From Puniceicoccales bacterium (GTDB taxonomy: Bacteria; Verrucomicrobiota; Verrucomicrobiia; Opitutales; LL51): a stretch of DNA of 15,698 bases. Position 1 is the stretch's first letter; each line of letters opens with the position of its first letter. Position numbers and translations under genes: made by a program. Location: assembly GCA_031267435.1 (NCBI GenBank), contig JAIRZB010000087.1, positions 1 to 15,698 of the forward strand, given 5' to 3'. This document shows, one piece after another, positions 7,557 through 14,133 of the stretch. Below the pieces are notes generated by a model. It was not told the origin of the DNA, did not search any database, and was given only the letters and a program-made list of their open reading frames with translations.

Positions 7557-8144
7557 TCATTTATCAGGAGCATCGGGAGAAGATTGCCTAGCTTTCTTAA
7601 TTTTCAGCCATATTCCAACGGCTAGGATAAGGATAGCGAACAGGATCATGGCTAAATGTGCACATGGCATGGAATCGAGATGCCCATCCATGACCACATC
7701 CGCAACGACGTATCCAATAAGACAAGTAATAAATGCCCAGGCCATCCCCGATAGCGTATTGTAGAGCGCAAAACGATAGGGATTAACGCGGGCCGAACCA
7801 ATGATAAGCGGACTTGCCATTCGAATGCCATAAATAAAGCGAAACGAAAAAATAAACAACGCATCCATCTTGTGCAAAAGATTGAAAACTTTATCCCTGA
7901 CTTTGGCTACCTTTTTAAATTTTTTCGTGATCCATTCCGTCCCCATCCTATGTCCTATCCAAAATAATCCTTGATCGACAATAACCGTTGTTAGGAATGA
8001 TATCAAAAAAACATAATAAATTGACAAATATCGATAGGAAGCTAGAGCGCTGGCCGTCAAGATCACAACTTCACCTTCCACTATTGCTCCCAAAAATACG
8101 GCCCAATATCCCCAATCTTTTACGAATTCAGAAAAACTACTCAT
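7557..8144 (-). CDS. DedA-family (SNARE-associated/VTT domain) inner-membrane protein
   Basis: 195 residues with about five hydrophobic segments. Family signatures seen: an EGEVVILTASALASY segment in the position of the DedA GE motif, an acidic and Gly-rich reentrant region (VDQGLFWIGHRMG), then FRFIYGIRMASPLIIGSARV, matching the conserved Arg-Phe-x-x-Gly-x-Arg core, and an aromatic-rich TM helix. The C-terminus is basic (KIKKARQSSPDAPDK). DedA proteins act in membrane lipid homeostasis and, in several bacteria, in undecaprenyl-phosphate recycling (family knowledge); substrate not deducible here. It lies 110 bp upstream of secA, with the secA promoter in the gap, and has its own promoter-like copy 98-126 bp upstream. 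Start: ATG with AGGTG four bases before it. Confidence 0.88.
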   Translation of the reverse strand: MSSFSEFVKDWGYWAVFLGAIVEGEVVILTASALASYRYLSIYYVFLISFLTTVIVDQGLFWIGHRMGTEWITKKFKKVAKVRDKVFNLLHKMDALFIFSFRFIYGIRMASPLIIGSARVNPYRFALYNTLSGMAWAFITCLIGYVVADVVMDGHLDSMPCAHLAMILFAILILAVGIWLKIKKARQSSPDAPDK

Positions 8145-8241
8145 CCTACACCTACATTAGGTAATCTATTCTTTTCTGCCAATAAAAAAATTATTTTTTT
8201 GCGACTCCATTTGCCTTTTGGAAAAATCTCCAACTAGGTAC

Positions 8242-8270
8242 AAGATAAACAATTTCTTTTCATTTGCCAA
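8242..8270 (-). promoter_or_regulatory. Probable dedA promoter, matching the secA promoter
   Basis: On the minus strand TTGGCA (8270-8265) is followed after 17 bp by TATCTT (8247-8242). The transcript would have a leader of about 90 nt before the dedA ATG. A second TTGGCA at 8184-8179 with a poor -10 is a weaker alternative. Confidence 0.45.
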
Positions 8271-8280
8271 CGAAATAAAT
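8246..8280. repeat. 35-bp direct repeat shared by the dedA and secA upstream regions (other copy 7486-7520)
   Basis: 7486-7520 and 8246-8280 align without gaps. Ten of ten bases match at one end (taaacaattt), 18 of 18 at the other (tttgccaacgaaataaat), with a variable 7-bp middle. Weaker similarity, such as aaatt..taaatc, continues beyond base 7520/8280. Since the copies precede two different genes in the same orientation and contain the -35/-10-like boxes, a shared promoter or operator is more likely than a chance duplication. Confidence 0.8.
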
Positions 8281-8592
8281 CGTTTTTTATAAATTGCTAA
8301 ATCGACGGCGCATAGGGAGGTACATCAGCATCGATAGGAGGCCTTGCAGTTCAAGAAACTGTGGCTATGGCATTGCGAGGCATGGAGATTTGAATTTTAT
8401 GGAAGATGTTTTATATTTGGAATTCTAGGTCAGAGTATGAAAAATCGAGAATCTAAAACTATTCTAAATCGCAGTTCGCAGCAACATCCAGGATAATCGG
8501 ATTGGGGAGGGCGTATGGGTAACCTTTGTCCAATCATCTATGCAATGAAAGTAGTTGAGATATGGAAAAAATTGAGAATTCGGCCATGGGGA
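8281..8592. other. Intergenic region between dedA and tkt, no gene recognised
   Basis: About 310 bp with no convincing ORF. Only short items are visible: a small CAGTT/AACTG inverted repeat near 8348, and a GGGGAGGG sequence before ATG 8515 on the plus strand whose frame runs antisense into tkt. No T-rich terminator hairpin for tkt was found by eye. Confidence 0.5.
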
Positions 8593-10569
8593 CTATTGCG
8601 ACAGCAGCGATCGAATTTTTTTATAAATGGAAGAAACGGTAAATCCAAAATATTCCTGGACCTGTTGCCCGGGGGCGCTAAAGCCATAGTCATCAACCGA
8701 AATAATATGCCCTTCGGAGCCTACGAAGGGGTACCAGGGCATCGCAATTCCCGCTTCAATGGCCAAGCGTAATTGACATGATTTGGGTAAAATTTTTTCC
8801 ACATATGCATCGCTCTGGCGTTTAAAAATTTCCATACTCGGCATGGATATAACACGCGCAAATGACGAAAAATCCTGAGCGGCTTCTAAGGCGAGGGATA
8901 ATTCACTGCCCGTCGCTAGCAGAATTAATTGTAATTTTTTCGTTTCTTCTCGGGCAATGTAAGCTCCACGGAGCGTTCCATTTTTTCGATTGGTAATATC
9001 CGCCAGTATGGGCAAATCTTGCCGTGATAGAATAAGCGCTGTCGGTCCATTTTTCCGTGAAAATGCTGCTTCATATGCACCTTCGCATTCTCCTGCATCT
9101 GCGGGTCGAATCACATCCAAATTGGGTATACTGCGCAGGGCAGCCAATATTTCCACCGGTTGATGCGTCGGCCCATCCTGACCGACTGCGATCGAGTCGT
9201 GAGTAAATATGTATACCACGGGTAATTTTGCCATTGCGGCTACGCGAATCGCAGGTCGTAAATAATCGGAAAAGGCAAGAAAAGTTGCTCCGCTGAGTTG
9301 AAAAATATTGTCGTAGGCCATGCCATTTAAAATTGCACCCATCGTATGTTCACGAATGCCGAAGGCTATGTTTCTACCGCCGTAGTTTTTGCAGCTAAAA
9401 TCGCCTTTGCCGAATAAATAATTTTTATTGGAATGGACCAAATCAGCGCTTCCTGTAACGATTTTTTGATTTTTTTCAGCCAAGGCATTGAGTATTTTTC
9501 CACCCGCTTCTCGAGTTGAAATCGATTTCATACCTTCATGGAAAATATTTTCGAATTCAAATTCATTTTCCATGGATTGGTTTTCAAAAAATAATGAGTA
9601 TGGGTCCTTGTTTTCTTTTTTCCAAGCATCGAATTGGTCTTCCCAACGATTATAATCTTCGCGCCATTGGCGGCGTCTAGCTGTAAATAATGTTTTCACT
9701 TTTTGGCTAACAAAAAACTGCCATTCCGGTAAATCTAAATTTTTTTTTGCTTCGGCGACGAATTTTATACCGGCTTCACCGTGCGCCTTATTTGTGCCTT
9801 CGATCCCGGGAATGCCGTAGCCGATGGTGGTTTTTGCAATAATTAAATTCGGTCGATTTGCTATTTTTGCTTTTTCATAGGCTTCTATAAATTGAGCAAT
9901 GCTGTGACCATCGATGGTTTGCACAAAAAATCCGTAGGCTTCGAAGCGTTGGCGGACGTCTTCGGATTGTGTTTTTGCCAAAGGTGCATCGATGGTAATG
10001 TCATTGGAATCATAAATTAGAATTAGATTATCGAGCTTCAAATGACCTGCCAAGGAACATGCTTCGTGGGAAATTCCTTCCTGTAAACAACCATCGCCGC
10101 AAAGGCAGACGATGCAATAATTTAGAATTTTTTGAATATTATTTACATGTCCGTGGAGCATTTTTTCGCCAATTGCAAAGCCGACCGCATTGGCAACCCC
10201 CTGTCCCAGAGGTCCCGTCGTGCATTCCACTCCGGGAGTAACGCCGAATTCCGGGTGACCGGGCAAATTACTTTCCCGGGTGCGAAATCGGGATAGTTTA
10301 TCGATTGCGAATCCACTCAAATACAGCCATGCATAGAGAAACATTGTACCGTGTCCGGAGGATAGAACGAAGCGATCGCGATTGATCCAGCGGGGTTGTT
10401 TTGGATTCAATTTCAATAAATGGCCGAACAAAGCCGCACCGATTTCGGCACAACCGAGCGGTAACCCGAGGTGTCCAGATTGGGCTACTGAGACAGCGTC
10501 TAACGCGAGTCCGCGTGCGATATTTGCTGCCGTTTGCAAATCCGCCATCTTCTTTCGTGAAACTGCCAT
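8593..10569 (-). CDS. tkt: Transketolase
   Basis: Thiamine-diphosphate enzyme moving two-carbon units between sugar phosphates in the non-oxidative pentose phosphate pathway, cytosolic dimer. 658 residues, normal length. Seen in order: SGHLGLPLG (residues 31-39; most transketolases have SGHPGxPxG), SSGHGTMFLYA with His73, TTGPLGQGVANAVG, the ThDP/metal motif CGDGCLQEG (about 157-165) with YDSND to Asn189, the pyrimidine-domain GIREHTMGA with the catalytic Glu (about 413-421), HDSIAVGQDGPTHQP (about 465-480) and a C-terminal domain with ATGSELSLALEAA. The start is uncertain: the ATG at 10569 has no ribosome site and lies in a hairpin, and Met8 at 10548 with GAAAGAAG before it is an alternative. 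It stands alone, with about 450-500 bp non-coding on both sides. Confidence 0.95.
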   Translation of the reverse strand: MAVSRKKMADLQTAANIARGLALDAVSVAQSGHLGLPLGCAEIGAALFGHLLKLNPKQPRWINRDRFVLSSGHGTMFLYAWLYLSGFAIDKLSRFRTRESNLPGHPEFGVTPGVECTTGPLGQGVANAVGFAIGEKMLHGHVNNIQKILNYCIVCLCGDGCLQEGISHEACSLAGHLKLDNLILIYDSNDITIDAPLAKTQSEDVRQRFEAYGFFVQTIDGHSIAQFIEAYEKAKIANRPNLIIAKTTIGYGIPGIEGTNKAHGEAGIKFVAEAKKNLDLPEWQFFVSQKVKTLFTARRRQWREDYNRWEDQFDAWKKENKDPYSLFFENQSMENEFEFENIFHEGMKSISTREAGGKILNALAEKNQKIVTGSADLVHSNKNYLFGKGDFSCKNYGGRNIAFGIREHTMGAILNGMAYDNIFQLSGATFLAFSDYLRPAIRVAAMAKLPVVYIFTHDSIAVGQDGPTHQPVEILAALRSIPNLDVIRPADAGECEGAYEAAFSRKNGPTALILSRQDLPILADITNRKNGTLRGAYIAREETKKLQLILLATGSELSLALEAAQDFSSFARVISMPSMEIFKRQSDAYVEKILPKSCQLRLAIEAGIAMPWYPFVGSEGHIISVDDYGFSAPGQQVQEYFGFTVSSIYKKIRSLLSQ

Positions 10570-10616
10570 AGCTATCGCTATGAAATATCTTTCCAGTTTT
10601 CGTCAATTCCTCCTTG
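10567..10616 (-). promoter_or_regulatory. tkt translation-start region: hairpin over the ATG and a misplaced strong Shine-Dalgarno
   Basis: On the minus strand CATAGC-GATA-GCTATG (10582-10567) forms a 6-bp stem whose 3' arm contains the tkt ATG. A near-perfect ribosome site AAGGAGG (10615-10609) lies 39 nt before that ATG. It has a TTG only 2 nt behind it, in a frame different from tkt. The tkt frame itself is closed by TGA near 10605. This may be a leader-peptide or regulated start, or chance. Confidence 0.4.
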
Positions 10617-10730
10617 CAATATTTATTAAAAGATCCTGCTATGAATTTCCATTAAAAGAAAATAGGGACTCATCGGTAAACGGGATGAAATATTGATGGT
10701 TTTTCGAGAAATTTCAAAAAAATACCTCGA

Positions 10731-10850
10731 TTTTAACATGCCCCTTGCTCCCATCCTCTGCCATTCAGCATTGCTGCCATTTTTAATTCTGTCAAATGAT
10801 TTATTTGGAGTTTATAAAAAATAATCAACGGAATGGATTTTTTATTTTAT
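10731..10850 (+). repeat. Dispersed ~115-bp repeat, copy 1
   Basis: It shares with the copies at 15340 and 15548 the order TTTAAC, CTTGCTCCCA, TCAGC, CTGTCAA, then AATAAT and CGGAATG. Its 3' part has a short insertion (about 10805-10815) that also forms one arm of an AT-rich inverted repeat. It is the most diverged plus-oriented copy. It lies between tkt and ruvX. Confidence 0.75.
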
Positions 10851-10855
10851 AAACT
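10809..10855. repeat. AT-rich inverted repeat
   Basis: Arm 10809-10826 (AGTTTATAAAA...) pairs with 10836-10855 (...TTTTATAAACT), with two or so single-base bulges and a 9-nt loop. No T-run follows on either strand, so it is not a classic terminator. It overlaps the end of dispersed-repeat copy 1. Confidence 0.6.
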
Positions 10856-10930
10856 TTAAATTTCTATGTCTCCGGTAGATTTACGCAAGTATTATTATGG
10901 ATTTACAAATCCACTCAAAGAAAAAGTGTG

Positions 10931-11045
10931 AAATATTTTTATTTTTTTAAAATTATTTCGGGAAATTATTTTCTCAAAAATCATTTGGCAGCACAGCCGA
11001 ATCCCTCAAGGCTAAAAGACAACTGAAAATAGGCGATGCGTTTAG
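10931..11045 (-). repeat. Dispersed ~115-bp repeat, copy 4 (opposite orientation)
   Basis: Read on the minus strand it gives AAACGCATCGCC, TTTTAGCCTTGAGGGATT, CGGCTG, CAAATGAT, GAAAATAATTTCCCG and AAAAATAAAAATATTT. This closely matches copy 3 (15548-15666), including the A-rich 3' tail. Copies 1 and 4 thus face each other as a diverged inverted pair in the tkt-ruvX gap. The 5' third is poorly conserved. Confidence 0.7.
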
Positions 11046-11091
11046 GTTTATTTAATCATTGCAAATAATGTTTAGAGCTAAAAAAGTAAAA

Positions 11092-11523
11092 TTAATCGGA
11101 AACATTTGCATGATGCCTGTCGAAATAATCTTGCAAAATTAAAACCGCTGCCGCCGAATCAATGGCACCACTTTTGCGTAAATTTTGACGATTTTTACTT
11201 GAACGTTTTCGCAGATCATACACATTTTCACTGGTTAATCGCTCGTCCATTCGCTCCATGGGAATGGTAATGTATTGTTCCAGCAAATGAACAAAATAAT
11301 CAACCTCTTTCGCTTTCGTTCCAATTGTGTCATCCATGTTGATCGGATATCCAATAATAATTTTGTGAATTTCGCGAAGTTTCACAATTTCTGCGATCTT
11401 TTTTGCCGTATTATTCTTGCCCGTGACACGAATGGCTTTAATCGGTACCACAAAATTTAACACACTGTCCCCCACACTCAAACCAATTCGCTTTGTACCG
11501 TAGTCTATTCCTAAATAATCCAT
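11092..11523 (-). CDS. ruvX: Putative pre-16S rRNA nuclease / Holliday-junction resolvase-like RuvX (YqgF)
   Basis: RNase H-fold nuclease implicated in maturing the 5' end of 16S rRNA. 143 residues, normal length. Signatures: GIDYGTKRIGLSVGD with Asp7; IIIGYPINMDDTIG (about 55-68); MDERLTSENV with Glu94; and GAIDSAAAVLILQDY with Asp122. The three acidic residues are the expected active site. Its ATG directly follows the ruvA stop (TAAATG), so the two are very probably co-translated. Confidence 0.93.
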   Translation of the reverse strand: MDYLGIDYGTKRIGLSVGDSVLNFVVPIKAIRVTGKNNTAKKIAEIVKLREIHKIIIGYPINMDDTIGTKAKEVDYFVHLLEQYITIPMERMDERLTSENVYDLRKRSSKNRQNLRKSGAIDSAAAVLILQDYFDRHHANVSD

Positions 11524-12102
11524 TTAACGAATCGTAATCGCATTTTTTATGAGCTGATCAGCTGATGCTTCAGGAAATTTTTCCGCAAATTTTATGATCA
11601 TCGCTTCCGCTTCCGTTCGCTTGTATCCCAATGCAATTAATCCTAAAATAGCATCGTTTTGCTGAGAATTGAAAGTATTCCTCCCCATTGTGTGAACATC
11701 CGTACTTTTTATTTTATCTGAAAGTTCCCAAATTATCTTCTCTGCCGTCTTTTTTCCGATACCAGGAACTCCAGCTAGCAAAGTAACATTTTTTGTCGCA
11801 ATGCAATGATTTAATTCGGATAATTTAAATTTACTCAGCATGGCTAATGCCGTCCTAGGACCAATTCCTGAAACTTTTTCAACGATTAATTTGAAAAAAT
11901 TACGCTCTTCTAGGGTGTTAAATCCATAAAGTAATTGATTGTCTTCCCGGTAAATGGCGTATATCCATAATTTTATTGTTTCGTCAAGTCTTGGTAAATT
12001 AATGGCCAGCGGAACAAATACCTCGTAGCCAATTCCTTGAACATTTATAATGCAACTCAGTGGAGTGTGTGCAGTTAAACATCCTTCTAACGAAACAATC
12101 AC
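11524..12102 (-). CDS. ruvA: Holliday junction DNA helicase subunit RuvA
   Basis: Tetrameric Holliday-junction-binding partner of the RuvB motor. From GTG 12102 the protein begins MIVSLEGCLTAHTPL and is about 192 aa, matching the usual RuvA start and length. Domain I is an OB fold to about residue 63 (INVQGIGYEVFVP). Domain II has two helix-hairpin-helix motifs, VSGIGPRTALAML and LAGVPGIGKKTAEKI. Domain III at the C-terminus (DAILGLIALGYKRTEAE) is the RuvB-contact domain. The frame is also open from TTG 12138, which has AGGAAAG five bases before it, but that ribosome site lies in the GC-rich hairpin cluster and would add 12 residues absent from the family. ruvB and ruvC are not in the window. 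Confidence 0.94.
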   Translation of the reverse strand: MIVSLEGCLTAHTPLSCIINVQGIGYEVFVPLAINLPRLDETIKLWIYAIYREDNQLLYGFNTLEERNFFKLIVEKVSGIGPRTALAMLSKFKLSELNHCIATKNVTLLAGVPGIGKKTAEKIIWELSDKIKSTDVHTMGRNTFNSQQNDAILGLIALGYKRTEAEAMIIKFAEKFPEASADQLIKNAITIR

Positions 12103-12145
12103 AGTTACATATGTTGCTCGGTATATGCGTAAAGTCAAATAAACT

Positions 12146-12479
12146 TTCCTAAGGGCTGCGCGCCCTTAGGAATCCCCGCCAGGGCAAGGGGAATCCCTTC
12201 CCCTTGCATCCCCTTGCCAGGGGATCCATCCCCTGGACCTGGATTGCGGCCAGTACCACGGGCATCAGCCCGTGGTACCGGCCGACCAAGGGGCCCTAAG
12301 GCCCCGCCCGGCGCGAAGCGCCGGGCCTGGACAAAGGCCGCATGCGGCCACACCATGCGAAAATTTCGCATGGTGTGGCCGCTGAACGAGGTCAAGGAGT
12401 CCGTGACTCCTTGCGGGAGTCCAGAGGGCGGAGCCCTCTGGCAAGCCTCCTTGCTGGGTCACGGGGCGGAGTCCCGTGG
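12146..12479. repeat. Cluster of ~12 GC-rich perfect hairpins
   Basis: Back-to-back inverted repeats, arms given: 12146-12156/12162-12172; 12184-12192/12199-12207; 12217-12225/12228-12236; 12248-12263/12268-12283 (one mismatch); 12290-12295/12300-12305; 12306-12314/12318-12326 (loop GAA inside GCGAAGC, a known very stable DNA mini-hairpin); 12336-12349 palindrome; 12344-12362/12364-12382; 12393-12401/12405-12413; 12421-12429/12433-12441; 12441-12445/12450-12454; 12460-12465/12473-12478. Stems differ in sequence, except that two share a GGGCGGAG core. The segment is far more GC-rich than its surroundings. It separates the ABC binding-protein gene from ruvA and covers the 3' end of the former. 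Confidence 0.9.
12344..12382. repeat. 39-bp near-perfect palindrome within the GC-rich cluster
   Basis: Arms of 19 bp (GCGGCCACACCATGCGAAA and its complement) surround a single central A. Its 5' arm overlaps the preceding 14-bp palindrome GGCCGCATGCGGCC, so the two can form alternative cruciforms or RNA stems. Confidence 0.93.
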
Positions 12480-14132
12480 AGCTCTCTGGGAGTTATGTTT
12501 GGCAATTTTGTAAGCTTTTTTGTACTGTTCACGGAAATGGTTTGCCATTTTCGTTTGATATTGAGTAGCTCGCAGGTAATCTTTATTTTTTGCTTCCTGC
12601 ATAATTTCCTTTGAGACACGGTCATAGGAAAATATATCAAGATCTTGCATTACTGCAAGTGCTTCATTTGCAGCCCCATGGCGCCCTTCCTTGTGGGCAT
12701 ACTGAATATTTCGCCATGCCTTGCGCAACCTATCCTCCGGGTCTAAAAATGCCATTTTAAAAATTAGACCCAAGGCATGCAGGACTGGTTTCGTCCATTC
12801 CTCGCGATATATAAAATCACCCGAATCGTGATAGGGATTCACATTCGGATCATTATGATAGGGTAAAAATTGGGGATCGTACATTGTTTTCAAAATAGGT
12901 GCACGGCAAAGCGGTGTCTGTACGGGGCCATCGGGAGTTCCTATTCTAAATGCTAATAAACTTTGCCCTGGGAACGTTAGAACGAATTCCAAAAATTCCA
13001 GTGCTAATTCTCTATGTTTTGCACCGCGGTACAGTGAAATCGGGTCCGGCGACGGCGAACATCCGGATCGAGGGATTACGAAGTCAAAGCGAGGCTTGGC
13101 TCCACGGCTTACAATATTTGCTTTTTCCGAACGTCCATAGAAATCGGTTGCGATTCCTACGGGGCAATTTCCTTCCGCCACATCGAGGACTGTTTGCGCT
13201 GAAGAATCCGTCATATAATGCCCATTGGCGACAATTTTTTGGATGAGCGCTAATCCTTCCATCCATCCTTCTTTGATCGCACGATCTTTTAAATACTCTT
13301 CGGGAGCATCAAAATTCTTGTTTTCAAAGTAGTTATTATAAACAATTTGCATTTGTTGTTGAATCAGCATTTCGTAGGATTTGAGCGTGGAGCTACTTTT
13401 GGTTGGATCTACAATTGCGACACCGCCGATATAACGCGGATCGGCGAGATCCATCCAAGTTTCCGGTGGATGTTCAATTCCAAGGGCTTTAACCGCATCG
13501 CTATTATAAATAATTCCAAAACTCGAAAGACTACCGCCGATCCAGCGACCATCGGCTTCCCATAGGCGTTCGCCGGCAAAAAATTCCGGGATCGTATCCT
13601 CCGTAAAGAATTCCTGGTGCATTTGAATAAACCCATTTGGCACCGTATATCCCTTGGCACTTTCCATTTTGTGATCAAAGACACCACCGCCGAATAGGAG
13701 ATCAATGCCGCAGCCAACATCCGAATCTAGAAAAGCGCGCTTTATTTCCCATTCCCTAGGTATTGCATTTTGTTCAGTTATATTTTCCAGGTGGGAAAAA
13801 GTCGTTCGAATTTCCTGTGTCCAAGGTTTTTTTAAAGTTTTTTCCCAATAGAAGCGAAAACTATTCAAAAACAGTGAATCGATATAGCGTGCAACATCGC
13901 GACCTCCGCCCGGATGTCGCCAGTCAATGATGACAGTTTTTACTGTTTTTTTCCGGTACCAGTCGGTAAAGCCACGGCCATACTCGCTACGCAGTGTTTC
14001 ATTATGTGAAGTAATGATCACGATAACATCATCTGGGGAGAGGGGGACTAGAGTAACTTCGCGGCGCTGGAAAATAAAAGGAACCGCAACTACTAGGATA
14101 ATACCGATAAGAATAATGATTTTCTTAACCAT
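12459..14132 (-). CDS. ABC transporter extracellular solute-binding protein, Fe(III)/AfuA-like
   Basis: 557 residues. The N-terminus KKIIILIGIILVVAVPFIF is a signal or membrane anchor with no lipobox Cys. The body has the class-II periplasmic-binding fold seen in iron(III) and related binding proteins: VIVIITSHNETLRSEYGRGFTDWY (split by strand), GGSLSSFGIIYNSDAVKALG, PETWMDLADPRYIGGVAIVDP, PVGIATDFYGRSEKA. The C-terminal ~130 residues are extra and helical. The ligand is not certain: no clear tyrosine pair could be assigned. The ATG is one base after the ATPase stop (TGAAATG), so both are coupled. The last ten or so residues (SQRAPRDSAP) and the stop codon are encoded by the GC-rich hairpin cluster, so the native C-terminus has probably been replaced. 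Confidence 0.85.
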   Translation of the reverse strand: MVKKIIILIGIILVVAVPFIFQRREVTLVPLSPDDVIVIITSHNETLRSEYGRGFTDWYRKKTVKTVIIDWRHPGGGRDVARYIDSLFLNSFRFYWEKTLKKPWTQEIRTTFSHLENITEQNAIPREWEIKRAFLDSDVGCGIDLLFGGGVFDHKMESAKGYTVPNGFIQMHQEFFTEDTIPEFFAGERLWEADGRWIGGSLSSFGIIYNSDAVKALGIEHPPETWMDLADPRYIGGVAIVDPTKSSSTLKSYEMLIQQQMQIVYNNYFENKNFDAPEEYLKDRAIKEGWMEGLALIQKIVANGHYMTDSSAQTVLDVAEGNCPVGIATDFYGRSEKANIVSRGAKPRFDFVIPRSGCSPSPDPISLYRGAKHRELALEFLEFVLTFPGQSLLAFRIGTPDGPVQTPLCRAPILKTMYDPQFLPYHNDPNVNPYHDSGDFIYREEWTKPVLHALGLIFKMAFLDPEDRLRKAWRNIQYAHKEGRHGAANEALAVMQDLDIFSYDRVSKEIMQEAKNKDYLRATQYQTKMANHFREQYKKAYKIAKHNSQRAPRDSAP

Positions 14133-14133
14133 T

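Noticed and set aside
8515..8772. 85-residue plus-strand ORF with a GGGGAGGG ribosome-like site
   Set aside because: Most of it is antisense to the conserved 3' end of tkt, and the unique first part shows no recognisable features.
10298..10606. 102-residue minus-strand ORF after the strong AAGGAGG site
   Set aside because: It overlaps the conserved N-terminus of transketolase in another frame and is Arg-rich. Only its ribosome site is kept as a finding.
12146..12172. Rho-independent terminator upstream of ruvA
   Set aside because: The 11-bp GC-rich stem would suit a terminator, but no T-run follows on the minus strand (AAAGTTTATTTG only), and it is one of a dozen similar hairpins.
12135..12640. 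Several 65- to 99-residue ORFs on both strands in the GC-rich cluster
   Set aside because: They are Pro/Gly/Arg-rich readings of perfect hairpins, present in many frames at once because GC-rich palindromes lack stop codons.
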